Source: Tigriopus japonicus (Eukaryota > Arthropoda > Copepoda > Harpacticoida > Harpacticidae). From it: a stretch of DNA of 64,000 nucleotides. The notes beneath the pieces were generated by a model, which made no database searches, was not told where the DNA came from, and saw only the letters and a program-made list of their open reading frames with translations. The position numbers and the translations under genes are program-made. The stretch spans positions 8,180,685 through 8,244,684 of the forward strand of contig CM021312.1 in assembly GCA_010645155.1 (NCBI GenBank), in the 5' to 3' direction. The first letter of the stretch is position 1. Every line of letters starts with the position of its first letter. Shown here piece after piece: positions 23,380 through 38,300 of this stretch.

Positions 23380-26300
23380 ATGTTTCGCTATTTGAGTAAG
23401 CGATATTCGCATCGCCGCAAGCACCGAAACAAGGACTTCTCATCGTCGAATAAATCTGTGAATATTCCCGTTCACGGTAGTCCTGCAGTCCTTGGAGAAG
23501 GTTTCATGGGCTCCAGGAACCATATGAGCTCGATTGACCTTCGTTACACGGGAAGAAACGACAAGAATGAGTTTCCAGTGGCATTCTTGACCAAAACCAT
23601 CAAAACCCCGCGGAACATTTTGCATTGCAGAGTTGAACTTCTGGACGGATCCACTTACACATTACAATTGCCGGTAAGTAAAAGCATCATCATGTACTAA
23701 CATTCTCCTACTTTGTCGGATAAGAAATTTTTTGGTAAGTTTTAAAACTTTGATTAGAACTAGAGACCCTGGATAAGTCAGAGACATGCAAGGTTGAGAA
23801 CATCAGTGGCATTTTGCACATCTGATTGGCTGCAACTCTCTTTTGAGGCCACTTTCAAACTTTTCAAACAGCCACAATACTTAACAAAGTCCATGCTTGC
23901 TTACTCTGAACCCTGAAGCATCAGTTCAAACGCAGACTCTTCACTTTGAAAAAAATTCATCGGTAAAAAAAGTTAATTTAGTGCAAAATTGCCAGGTTTT
24001 CTATCCACAATATGGAGAGCCTGCTTTTTTGGAGAGAATTGTAGCTCCTTTTAAGGTTGCGGAGCTTCAGTTGAGACCCCTGCGTGTCTCTGAAATATTT
24101 AGGGTCTCTAGTTAGAACTCAATTAAGAGGTTGAGTGATTGTTTTTAATTAGGAATAGCTATTTTCATACTGACCTTCAATCAAACTCATTAAGCTTTAG
24201 TGGGAGGAGTGAAAGTTATCGAAAACCTTCTGTTATTTGTGTGCACTTCTGAGCTGGATTGATTGGTGTGGCCAGGAATTAGACGTCAAGCTTAGTTTTC
24301 TAGATATTTGAATTTTCTCACGGTGGCAACCACCTCATGCCAGAAGCATTATGGGAAGTTTCCTTTTTTTACTTCAAAACCTTTGAGATTGGACGATTGC
24401 ATGGAAGCTCCAATCAAGCTAAATGCTAAAGCATATCCCGCAAAAAACGAGTTGAACGAGTGAAGCTAAAGAATACCGAAATGCATTGCTTATTTAAAGT
24501 ATTCCTCACACACGTAGGTATCTTCGCACATTTAGAGAGGATCTCAAGGAAAATTATTTTATAGAAATGTTTTTTCTCCTTGCAACTTGTCGGTTGTTTA
24601 AAAACTGCGAGAAAAATTAAATATATACCCTTGTGTATGGAAGATTTTGACATCCTAATTTTGAAACCAATCACTGAAACCTGTTTGCATGCATGTTCAG
24701 TGGAATCAGGAAGAAGGGTGGACAAAAGGAAATGCTAATTCATGTCAGTTTTTAGGGTAGCTAATGCATTTTAGGAAACAGATTGAAATGACATGACGGT
24801 CACAAATGCCGCAAAATGTGCCCATGGGCCCATCCAAAATGAACGTTCTTGCTAAACATCCTGAGTTTGATTAGCGTTGTTGTTGGTTCAACAATTGACA
24901 AGTTTTCACTTTGTCAGAACCACTAATACCCTTCAACGGATTATGTGGTTTACCGACAAAAGTCGTCTCAAATTGGTTTGAAAGAGCTCGACTGACTTGA
25001 ATCGGTTCAACTTGTTCATTTGAAGTTGAGTGCCTTTCAAAGTTTGAAAATGTTAAACAAAATGTATTAGACGTTTCGTAACATGATCCATTAGGAACGA
25101 AAGCCTTGCATCAATCTTTGACATTTCAAAAAGAATAGTTAAAATTGTAATTGACGTGATGTTCAGTATATCTTTAGAAGCTTTTAAAGGCCTAAAAATA
25201 AGAGCATACCCAAACCCACGGTAATCATTTTAACACTGACCACCACAATTAGAGATTTTTCAATTGTGAGCAGGATTCCTACTTACAAATTTTTCGGTAT
25301 GGTAGATCATATAAAAAGAATAGCTGCATTGAACTGTTTCACAAAAATCAAAAAGTTGACTGTCAAAGTTGGTTGAAAAGGAGCCCAAATTGGTGTATTC
25401 GAAGGCCTTCCAGTTCCAGTTTCAATTTTGCATTGCCTATTATTGTAAGTGAAAGGAAACAAAATAGGTACTCTGAGTTGTGCCTTAAATTATGGTGGAC
25501 ATAATCGAATCCATACCGAGATCAAAAGCTCAAAAAAAAATATGTGGAAACTCAACTTTTTGGAAAAAAGACTGCCTGTAAGTTTTCTTCCGATTTTGAT
25601 TTGGATCTGTGATACCTAAAATCCATCTAAATATCATAATTTTGCGATTGAGTTTTTAAATTATTTTTTACGAATTTACTGTTTACCCGATGTCATTCAT
25701 GAAATCCCTGGACAAGATAAAAATAGTTAATTAAAGACTCTTGGTTGCTTTGAAATAATCTATCATTAAGAGGTAATAAGCATCCACAGATTTAACATTC
25801 CTTAGCTTCCTCAGACGTAGAGAGCTCAATGAAAAGAAGTGCAAAACGAGCCTTGACAAAACAACTTCAATGAACTTGATAAACCTCCCCAAATAACGTC
25901 AGATGTAGATATGATTTCTTTGAAAAAAGACAAGCGTGCAATCGATGTGCAACAGATTTAACACCATTGAATCAGTTCTGCGATGTTCAGCTCCAAAACC
26001 ACCACACAAGACAGGAGAATGGTAATTCAATAGAGCATTCAACTTTCCCGCTCTTTCTCCAGATGGATAAAAAAAGTGAAAAAACGGAGGAAACTGTTGG
26101 AACGTCATGAACTCATAACATTGTACATCTGTTTTATACAAAAAACTACTTTTCCAGTTCACATTGATAAAAGAGGTGATTTTGCCCCCAACAGCTCAAT
26201 CCTATCGTAATTTTTAAAACCAGATGAAATTGCTAGTTTCGACCTAAAGTTTCAGCATTTTACCACGGAAGTTGCAACATTCTTTGGCAAAAAAACAGCG

Positions 26301-29300
26301 ATGAATGTGTTTACAACCATTTTTTTTTTTGCAAGGCAAGATAGATAAAATTTCGAGTCAAATATGGCAGCACTGTCAAGTTGTAACACAATTGTATATT
26401 TCAGATCTGTGTCAAATACTTTTCCAGTGTAATCAGTAGAGCAGGGATAAAAAGTTAAAAAGTAGAAAATATGTTTTTACTTTCTTGCCCTTGTTCATAG
26501 AATAAACTTTTTTGAATCAAAATGTTTATTTTTCTTTTTTTTCGGGGGGGCGGATTTTTTAATACCGCTACAAGGAATGGGATTCCCTGTAAAGAGAGTT
26601 AATGATTAATATAGTTTATAAAATTACCGTTTGTATGAAATTTGATCTGCCAATGAGTTACTGTTGGCAGATCTGTACAACCCTTGAATAGAGGGTTGGT
26701 CAGGAATAGTATTCAAAGATTTGTCCAATCCTGTCTTAAATGCTGTTAGAAGATCAGCTCCTACATATTCCCGACAAAGTCTAATGGGTAACAAATTGAA
26801 CAATGAAGGAGCCCGATAAAGAAGAGAGGAGGACTTCATTGTTTGAACTAGCCTTGATTCCTTAGGATTTGGAGGTGCTCTCAGAGCGCACGTAAAACCT
26901 CTACGATTGCTACAACTGATTTCAAATCTTGGGTTAGGACAGAGCCCATGAAAGCTCTTAAAGACTTTTTTTTAATACTTTTTTTTAGCCACATTTGTGT
27001 CTCACTGCATTTTTTGAAAAAAATATGCAACAGGTACTTCCATATTTTGTGCTTTCGGGCAAATCTACCGCTTTTGGGGGGTCCGGTGAACTCACTTTTT
27101 GGCTCCTTTCCATCTTTTTGCTTTTCAAGCCCAAGGATCATTACGAAAACTTACATGTTTTACCTTTTAAAATATTTATCACCTTTAATTTTATTGGCGT
27201 TAAATCAAACCATACAAACATTTTCTAATAGCTTTTGCAAACTTTTCTGACAAATTGAAAATAAATAATTTTATGTGCATGCCATTTTCTTTAAGTTTCA
27301 ATTACTGAAATATATTGGGAAGATGGTGGAAAATCTGCGAATTGTTTAATCCCAGAACTTTCCACTGTATGGTAAAAATGTAATTGTAATTGAAAAAAAG
27401 TCAATAACAGTGGTTCAAATGTAATTTATTATAATTACTTTGCTGGCAAATGTAAATAATGGCCAAAAGGGCTCTGAACCAAAACCAAAAGTTTCGGCCG
27501 AAAGAGGGCTTAAATGAAACCGAAACGGAAAGAGCTGACCACAAAATTGTAAATAAACAAAATTCACTTTAAAATTTGAAATTACTTCTTATCTTCGATG
27601 TTAGGAAATCTTAAATTTGATAAATCAGACTTAGTTTTTTTTACCAAAATATCCTTTGTTTTTGTTGCCTAACTCCATTCTTCATGATTTATGTCTCCTT
27701 TCGGTTTCGGTAGACATAACCGAAACAGAAATAGAAATTTCGCCCGAAAGCACATTTGGTCCATCACTAATCAATTATTATTACTTCAAAATGTAAGTGC
27801 AATTACGTATTTGTAATTTCAATTACAATTACGTCACAGCAATGGTATTTATTGTTAAGAATTTCCATCCATTTTCACATCCGATATGAGACGTTTTTGC
27901 CTGCATTCTTTGTTTGTTTGTTGCGTCAAAAATGACCAAATTTCTCGTATACAACAGACCTTTGAATAAGTATCGCCAGCAAATCCACCAGTTATGAAAC
28001 GGACCATTAACTCCAAGTGAAATTGGATGCTTGTTGATCGTTAATTTAATGCCCTTGCAAGCTCCAATAATTTTGCAAAGAATCCTTCTCAAAGCGGAGC
28101 TCACTCCAATGGCAGGTATAGCTAAATCAATTGAATGAAGGGTTTAGTTTCCACTTTCTTGAAAAAGAAAGACTAGAAGAACTCATTTTAAGATCAGCCA
28201 TAGGTTTAAAGAATCAGGATTGAAATGTACAAAGATATACATATGGTTTTCAACAACTCAATGCATATGCAGAGATCAACGTTTTCTTACAGTGAATAAA
28301 AAATTGTATTAGCTACAATAATTTGAAAAATTTGATTGAAAAATGGATTAAAACTTTTATAAATATCTCCGTGTGGCATTTTACACAAATGTTCCGACTT
28401 ATTGTTTTAGAGTAAAAAGGTGAATTATTGTGTCATCTCCTTTCATGAAGTCTAATATTTTGGAATATTTTTTCATCAAAACCGGAAACCAGCAGTTATT
28501 TTGGTATGAATGATCCAATTTTAAAATGCACGGACAATCTAGTACCAAAGTATATTCCAAAAAATATCCGAGGTTTCCCTTAAAAAACTTTCCATTTCAA
28601 CTGTTTGCATGTGTTCCCATATGGTTGAGGTTCTGTTTCATCAGTAGGAGAATAATTTGCCGCATACACCAATTGCTGCCTAAAGCCATGCATGGACTAC
28701 TAAAAGAATGGAAAGAGCACATTTTTTATATGTTGTCGTCTTTATTGTCGAAGCTTGTACTATGTAGAACGTGCGATTTAATCATAAGTATATTCAGTTG
28801 GTCAGCTTTTTTAAATTGAATTCAAGTCCAAACTCGAGAATGTGAAAGTTGATTATAGGCTTGACTTGAAATTTTTGGACCATCAAGGTTGTTAAAACCA
28901 ATACTAATGAGCACACTTGTGAGTTTAATTGCTTGTGAGTTTAATTGCTCAGCAAAATATTTAGTTGTTTTCTAACACTACCAAAAGCCTCTTTATTAGC
29001 TTTTATCAATTCGGTATGAAATTTATTAAATTACGTTTCAGTAATAATCACGTAATGTTTGAACACTATTTTATCCATACAACTCATTTCATTACTTGAG
29101 ACCAAAAAACAAAAACAAATACAACAAATACGTTGTCGTCCCTTATTGTGGAGAAGACAATGAAATATGGCCTCAAAATGAGAACCCCTTTTTTAAAAGG
29201 CGAATTTAAAAATAGACCTCTGGCCTGATTAATTTGGTTAAATATGAAGGTCTTTGAGGGAATAAATATTAAGTCTGATTTTCTTCATTCTCACACTAGT

Positions 29301-32300
29301 TTTGCTTCAAAACGCGACACTATGTAATTGGACCTAATTGACTTTAATGGCAACGCCATGTTGACCAAGTCCAGTAAATAGTTGTCCTTAGATACAGTTG
29401 CGCATCTCTTCGTCAAAAAGCAATGAAGAAAAGCGAGGACCACACATAAATATTTTAGGAGGACAGAGTTCCAAAATCTTATCTTCATATGATGCACTAT
29501 TAAAATGAGCCAAGCTTTCTAGACCTTCGTGACAGTTATGACAGCAAGGGATGTAAAGAGCATACACAAAACTGCATTGTTAGTCATCTCCTGTGATGTT
29601 TTCTCTTTCTAACATCCGCTAGCCAAAATACCCTTTTTCGCTAACCTCCTTTTGCAACAACAACAACCCTATCTTGAACATCTGGCATGCAATTATTACA
29701 TTGGAACACAGAGTACATCCTATTAAAACTTTTTTTTCTCATAACCCTGCGCCTTATTTTGCCTCTTTTTCCTTTTCTTTCAGCGATCTGCTTTGGGCCA
29801 CGATTTGATGGATCGCGTGTTTGGTCATCTGGACTTGATTGAACGGGATTATTTTGGTCTAAAGTATTTGGACTTGAACAGTGCCAGTCAGTGGTTAGAT
29901 CCATTCAAGGAGATCAAAAAGCAATCCAAAGACAAAGGTTTGACTAGACGTCTACGATTAACCTCAAGGAACTGTTTGGTCCAAGCATTACTTAACACAC
30001 CCCAGTTTCCAAGTGGAAATACAGAGATTCTGTCGAGTGCCAGATCCATTGGGTTCCAATGATGATCTCTCTAGATAGCAATGTTCCCATTTGTGGCGTT
30101 TAATTTGGCTGGGAAATTGATCCAGGGCTTGCCAAACTAATAAATCTAATGGAATGGCAGAATTACCGTTCTCAGCCCAAGAATCAGGGTTGCCAAATAA
30201 CTAAAGCCCGAATTTTCAAAGTTCAAAATGTTACTTCCTTACATACCATAAATTTTATTTTCGTGGAGCTAGATTGGTAAAAAATACCTTGGATCATCCT
30301 TGAAAATTGGACCCGACATTGATATAATATGTTAGTTTTCCTTAGCGAAGGGATTGCAGAGTAATGTCGTAAAGACTCTATTGTGCCAAGGTTTGATAGC
30401 CAATATCTTGAGAATGCTCAGAGCTTAGCCTAAGTAAAAATATCGAGTTTCATTCCCATGTGGGGATTGGAATTCGTCTCTCAAAAGGCCATTTATATCT
30501 GTTTGCAGGAAGCGGGATCCACCAATTCCAATTCCGGATCAAATTCTACTCGAGTGATCCAAGTCATCTACGAGAGGAAATCACTCGCTATCAATTCTTC
30601 CTCCAACTGAAGCACGATATTCTACGAGGATCGTTGCCTTGCTCATATCAGGATTTGATTGAGCTCGCTGCCCTCATGCTTCAATGTAAGAATGCGAACA
30701 CTAGGGTTTCAGATTCATTCGGTTTTTTTTTCGGGTTGAATTCTCACAAAGGTCAATGGGTGGATGAAAAAATCGTTTTTCTATTCAGATATATTTGAAT
30801 CAGTGAAATGAAGAGTGTTGCTGTAATAATACGAGGGGCATCCAGACTGGGCTTGCAACTTGATGAAATGAACGATTTGCGGTTTTATGCAAAAAATTGA
30901 AATGAAGATTTATTTATCTCTTATGAGTAAACTCGTGGTATTTTGGGTATTTTGGGCGACATCTGCACTTTTTTAGGATTTTAAAGAAAACTAGCATTTG
31001 CTTCACCTAGATGGCTCTTACATGATTTAGCATGCCCTTAACACATCCTAATAGGGTGCCCTCTCTTGTTCTCAAAATGAACAACTCGGCTGTCAGAGCA
31101 AGCCTTCTTAAGGAAGCAAAGTAGAGCTTCATCAAAGAGAACAATGACAAACAGCGCCATCTTGAGAAAGAAAGATTTATGGGTACTTTTGGTAAATATT
31201 CAGCCTCAATTTGTGATTACTCAGTGTGACTTTTTACTTTTTGAACACAACAATATTGTAGCTGAGCTCCAAAAGACTCGAAATATAAAGAGAAATCCAT
31301 TTTAAGATGAAAGCTGCACTTTTGTTAACAAATCAAAGTTGAGGATAGATCTGAAATCAAGGGGCTTTTCCCTTGTTTTGGCTCCATCTAGTGGCTATTT
31401 TTGTAACCTTCAATTAACATTCTTCATACTTTGGAAGGTAGAGAAATTGTTCACTCATTTGTTACTTGTTTTTATTTTATTTTGTGGAGCAAAAAACTTT
31501 TTTGGCTTTTAGAGGTATATAATTTTTGTCAAGTTCCTCGCTCTTGACGCCTATTACAACCAATGTCCAAACTTTTCATTTAAAGCTTTTCATATAAAGC
31601 TCATATAAAAAGTCAATTATTTATATTTCATTTGGAATAGGTACAAATATCAAGGCATTGTGCTTGGCTGTTGCCGTACTTGAAGATTACATCGAAACCG
31701 AAAGAGGTTCGGGTTATCACCAATTGAAATCCTAGTACCCCGATCAAAGATGGGCATTTTATCAATAAATGGTTCATGACTACTGTAGTAAAATCAGTAT
31801 GTGACTAGAACCATCTTTGGATTTCAAAAGCGACAAAAATGAAGATCGTTAGTTGAGTCAACCCTTTTCGGGAATCAAAATATTTAGAATAGAAAAGGGT
31901 TTTATTCAATATCCTCCGTGTCAATCAGACGAAAAATTGAGAAAGTAAGATTTACTCAAATGGCTGATTTGAATTGAGTTCCATCCGGCTCAAACACGGT
32001 CTTGCTAAGGCAAGGATTAACCCTCCAAAATAGCAAAATCTAAATCATTTCCAACAAAGCACAACAAAGGCCTTTTGCATGAAGGGTCCCTTTGGTGTAT
32101 ATCATGTTTATCATCACCTCGTCCGTCGTCCAAGGGCATATTATGAATCCCCTAGGAACAACAACGAATGCATTTAGTAAGCCCGGTCTCCCTATATCAC
32201 TAACCATCCCGTGCAACTTGCCTTTCAGCTGAATTGGGCGATTTTAATCCGGACCTTCATAATCCCGCCCTCGTTTCTGAATTCCGCTTGTCAAAGGATC

Positions 32301-35300
32301 AGAGCGAGGTCATGAGCCTTGATATCCTTAGGCATTTCCAAGCTTTGAAAGGATCGTCTCCCGCCCAAGCAGAATTGGCCTTTCTGAATAAGGCCAAAAT
32401 GCTCGAGCTGTACGGAGTGGACATGCATACTGTTATGGTAACTACGAACATAGAATTGTACTACCTTCTGTCCCTACAGGGTTGGCCATATGTATTAGGA
32501 TACTCAAAGGCTTCAAAATCTCGAAAACAATTGCACACCTGGAAAAAAATATTTTCAATCAATGTTGGCAAATACACATAGGGGACAAAAAGTATTTTAG
32601 GTTTATTCACAATTTCCTCCTCTGGCCTTGATTTTAGCCATTAGACGCTTTGAAACTCAGCAGCAGCAGGAGTAACTAGTTCCAAATAAATTATTAAGAC
32701 TTTAGTTTTTGTGGAATCTTTTTTGTTTCATCTATTGCTTTGAGTCACTCTTAAAGGCACCAGGATCATGGCAATTCCATGAAAACTCTTTACCTTATTC
32801 TGAAGCCTCAGAATTGTTGTTTTAGCTAGAGGTTTATAAAAACAGAGAATGGTCATAAAGTGCGCCATCTAGTGGATTTCATGCGGCAACAGCTCGCAGT
32901 TCCCATGATACACATATTTTTGAAGATTGCAACGGTCATTCATCACTTTTGGACCAACCAAAGTGCCTAAAATGTTGATGGCGGAACTCAAAATAGAACT
33001 TTAAGTGTTTTTCTGATGAATTTTGGTGTAGATCATGCCTGAATTACCTTTTCAGTAGTCAGATTTCCAAGCCCATTTGAAAGGGATTTTTACCAACAAT
33101 TTCAACCAAAAACCACCACAGGTCCATTAACAATACTCAGCCAATATTTGAGGCAATCAAATTTGTCCAAAACTGATGGTTGGCTGTTGCGATCTTCAAA
33201 AATATGTGTATCATGGGAACTGCGAGCTTTTGCCGCATGAAATCCACTAGATGGCGCACTTTATGACCGTACTCTTTTATTATAGTGCTCAAGTCTTAGC
33301 CTCTATCTTCGAGATAATTTTTGTTTCCCTTTGAACTCTATCGCCATGCCATATTGCACCAAACATAGATGTGCTCAGGGTTCGCAGGATGATCTTTTAT
33401 TTTTGTAAAAGAACGCAATTCATTTTTTCGAAATCAACCACGGGTTTCGTATTTGTCCAAAGTTGTATGTCTAACCCTGTACATTGCATATGTTATAACG
33501 GACGTCCACTGTTTGGTTAGATTCTCTTTAGAGTTTGTGTAATGACCGGAGATAACCAATGCTCTAGATTACTCAACGATCCATTTGAGCTAATTCAGGC
33601 GGGAAAACGCGAAAAGTGGGGCTTTCCGAAATCCGGGGACTTTCTGAAAAAAGAACATAGTGACACGGGAAAAAGTACTTTACCATTATTCTGCGAGCAC
33701 TTTCTCTGAAAAATAATGACTTGAGACCCTAGGTATGATTTTTTTTGCTTCTCCTTCATTGGTTCTCCCCTTTGATTCAGTGGTTTATTCCATATTTTTA
33801 ATTAGTTAACTTGCAGCTTGTTTGTGAATGACAAAATCAATTAGAGTTCGTCGTAAATAGTGAAAAAGCTAACTTTTTTATCAGCTCAATGAGCACCTAC
33901 TTTTGATAAAAACAAAATGTACAAATTATTTTGCATTCTGCAAATATGCATTTTTCCATGCAAAAAAAGTAAATTATTGCAACTAAACTAAAAAAAATGC
34001 ATGACCCATCCTTATTGGGGCACATTTGAAGGTTTTCAGGTTAAGGGAACTAAATTGATCATTTTCCTGCTAAAGAATTGGACGTTTTAAAGAAAACATG
34101 AAAATTGGGGCACATTTCTATAGTGCAATCTATTATTTCGAAGGGTTCAAGGAGCTCCATCTGGTTTGCCTGAGAGTTAGTTGTTGCCAGTCAAAGTTTC
34201 AGTAAATATCCAGACTCAGTCATCTATCGGCTTAATAGGTTGCATTTTTGCACTCGGGTGAATAATTTCTGTCCGAGTTGGTGTCTCTAGCACGTGTAGC
34301 AGGTTAACATAATAGATTAATGAATTAATTTTGAGTGTCTTGATCAATATGGTTTTACAAATTGAATTGAAATTGTACATCATTTCCTAGACTTCTGTTT
34401 TTGATGTACAGGGTGCACCACGTAAAATAGGACATGAATAATTGATGATTTGAGGGAACTCTGCCGTCGAATCAAAAAGCACTTCTTATAAATAATGTTG
34501 ATTGCAACAATATTTAACAGATTTATTACTAAGTTATTCGACATAGAGGCCCTTGCTTTTAAGCACGGGCCTCCAAATCCCCTCAAAATAATAACAAGTG
34601 ATTGGCCTTATGAGCTGGATTTGGGGGTCTTCACTCTAAAATTGAAATTGCCGATGCTGGCTTTACGAATTGAGAAAATGTGCAAAGTTTTTAAGGCCCT
34701 GAAAGAGCATTTGCTTTCCGGACAATCAAAATTGAGTGACGAAGTGCCAGCTTAATTATCTATGCACAAAAATCAAGCAAAGTGTGAATAAAATTATGAC
34801 AAAATTGTTCTTTTTCAACAAACGAGTTGTTCGATCGGTAGATGGCGGTAGTAAAACCAATATTTCAAAGTTGGTGACGTTTACTTGGAAACGTCCATAG
34901 AGGTTTGTTTCGACTGAAGGAAAGATTTGTGAATTGGCAAAATTTCTCCGAAAATAAATTTGAGCCTTTAAGCGTTTTTAGAAAAGAAATATTCAGTTAC
35001 GTTCTTCATATTGTACCCTTGAAAATATGGAAACGCTAGTCACAAATTCCGTCCTTGGAGCGAGTTCAGGAGTAAATGATGTGCTTGGCAACAATTTGCA
35101 TCAAACATGAAAGTCTTTGAAATTTGAGACGGATATGCCCAAAAATGAAAACTGCAGTTGCTATAAGGTACGACATGAGCTTAAACGTATTTGTAAACTA
35201 TTCATGAAATAGGCCTTAAAAATCAAATTTGCTTGCGGGGTTTCAGTTTACGACAAGATGACAGCTAATCGAACCTCATATTCCAACAAAACTTGACAAA

Positions 35301-38300
35301 AACCAATTCATTTTTTCTAAACTTTCATCAAGATGTGAATGCAAGAACTGGCACCTTTTCTGAGCCATGTAAGGTAATCAATAGAGGATAATAAAAACAA
35401 TAATAATTGTATATCTATTCTCTCATAAATATATGACTTTGATTGCATATCAAAATAAATAAAATAACGCCAAAAAGTTATTATTTTCTGCTCAAACACT
35501 TCTTCTCATTTTGCCGCTTTTTTGGTCCCTTGACTTTTTTCAACTTTAGATTTTCAGATATTTTGGGTTCATTTTTTTACCTTCTTGGGAAGGGACGGTT
35601 TCTATGGTCAATATAACTTTCAATAAAGATATGTTCATGTCGAATAAGTTGTTACCTACCAACTTGCGAAAAAACTAGATAATGCACATTGTAAAAACGA
35701 GACAATTGATCCTTATTAAGAAACGAAGAAACAATGCACCTGGTGTCCTCTTGGGAGCCATCTATATGCGAGAAACAGGAATCATAGTCAAATCCTGTTG
35801 GCTCCAAATGGAACCAACCCCTCTAATAATTAATCGGTTCTTCCCCTTACTAGAAAAATCCAAATAAAAAATACTGACAAAAAGTTATAGCATCTCATTT
35901 ACGCATTGTAGTTAGCAACTACTGTATTGTTTTTTTGTATTCCCAGGCAAGGAGATCTTCAGACTCTGGAGACTCAGTCACGCTGGGAAACGACAGTTGA
36001 GAGACAGCGGGAGTGCAGTCTACTTAAATAGAAATTAGGTGATTTGTGGTTTGGAAACGTAGAATTTTTCACGTCGAATAATTGGAAGATGGTGAACACT
36101 TGTGCTGCACCTGGTTGCAGGACTGGCTACTGGTCCAGATATGGAGACCCACCTCTAGATCCGCAGATCTCCATGCACAAGGTTCCAAGTGACCCGTTCA
36201 GCGAGTTTCAAGATATCTTTTGACCACGCCAAAGCCATCACGGAATCAGAGGCTCGCTACTTCAGGAGCCCGACAAGCCCTTCAAATTCAAAAGGAGGAG
36301 GCTTAGTATGAGGCGTTCCTTGAGGATGAACGCTTAAAGTGCCTTGAGGATATCATGTTCAAGCTACACACCCTTGGCTTGCCAGAAGGCATCTCAGTCG
36401 TCAAAAAGTAAAACTGTCTCCTTTTTCTAAACATAGAGGAAAGAGGAACTGGCCAGATCAACATCTTGTTTCATCTAACAAATATTTCAAGATGGCACCT
36501 TTTAAATGCAAGTCCAAAACATGATCTTCTCCCAATCCTCTATTGCAAGTGTGACAACCCGAGATTGCATTGAATACTTACGGGAAATAACCAAGATTTT
36601 GGAAGCCTTGAAGAGCTATGGAGAATCCTTTAATGAAGATAAAAACAGCCTTAACCGAATAGTCCAAGACTTTCAATACGGTGGAACACAATCACGTGGA
36701 ATTTTACATCAACAATACAGATAAACCGTGGAAAGACACAATGAAGTTCCTTGAAATTTCTTTCGAATTGGATCTCGGATTGGAATGCGAAATTAGAAGG
36801 CCAGGGAAAAGAGCGACAAGGTCTCACATCTCCCACCATGCTTGCCATGACTTTGTCCACCAAAACTCTCCAAGAATATGCCAAAGATATGTTACATAGG
36901 CATGAGATCCAAAATGTACTTTATGGGAAATTTCATTCTAATCATTTTAATCAACCTGATTTGGTTGGTACCGACAACTTTCGGGAGGTAATTATTTTAC
37001 CTCTTACCGACAGATTCTACAGTCTGATAAGCCGTGGAGTGGAAAAACCAATCTAAGTTTGATCCTTGGTGAACTTCGACAACATACACATTTGTGACAT
37101 TAAAAAAAATGTTAGCCCCAAATCAGTGTCCAAAGGTGAAACCATCTATAATGCCGCTTTAAAACTTCGATTGATGCTCAAGTTTCATCCCGTTACTTAT
37201 TTGGAGTCCTTTGAAGACAGCAGTATTGATTTCTACATTGCTGGTTATCTTGTGCGATCGTCGAGTGAAGTGTTCCCAATGCCCAAACTTTGTGTCACAG
37301 GGCAAAACCTTAATAGTTTTTACCCTTGAAGATGAAAAAGCCTCAACTTCCAATGGCCCTTGAGAGAGCTTTTTGGAGCAAATCAATTGTGGAGGGTTAT
37401 CCAAACCAACCGATTTAGTCTACCTGACTTCTATTCATACCTGGGGTATATTCTCGCAATTCATGGCAAACCAGGAAAGCAAGAAGTTTCTCTTAGAATG
37501 CCAACACCCAAGAGAGGTGTTTGCCAAAAGCTTTTGTTTGATTATTGGAAGCTCATTTGATACAGCTTCCATTTTGGAAGCCTCCTGTGGCAAAGTCACT
37601 CTTATGAAGTTATTTGTGAAGAAATAACCAAGAGAATGTTTAACATTTTGGCAATTTTTTTGCCAAAGAACAGAACTCTGAAATTTACAACAGCAAGGAA
37701 AAGACGAAACAATTTGACGCCTCCAAATCCAGCCCAGGGGCCAAGATAATAAATAAATTGCAGTCTCAGTACTAAGAAGAACATTTGTGGACATTGGAAT
37801 ACGTATGTACTTGTTTTTGTTGTTTTGTTGCTAAAATATACTGTTGTTTTGTCATGTTCCTTTCTTTATCTTCATGTTTTGTAAGTGTCCAGTTTTACTT
37901 TCTTGGTATTTTGGGACATTTACTTGCTAGAAATAACCTACAAAAATATAGCAATTAATTTTCAGTCAGAAATATCGCTCAAATTAATTTTGAACCTCAT
38001 TTTCTATAAAGAAATGTCTTGCTGGCATCGCCCTTTCGTTGTCTTGAACTTGCGCCCAGTCTACCTCCAGGGTAGAGTACTCCTTGTCCCAGGCAAATCA
38101 ACAAACCATCTTCCGTGCCATCGATGACTTTTGTTTTCTTTTCAGGGTAAAGACGAATCCTCGTACACGTTGGGTTTGACACCAAGTGGAATTCTAGTCT
38201 ACGAAGGGGATCTAAAAATAGGTCTTTTCCTATGGTGAGTAGAACCATGTCGTCCCGTAAATATGTGTTGTCCGTCAATTGGGGTAGAGGGCTAACAGAG

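Noticed and set aside
30829..30860. mariner-like end TACGAGGGGCATCCAGA
   Set aside because: No matching inverted end or transposase nearby; a single short match is not enough.
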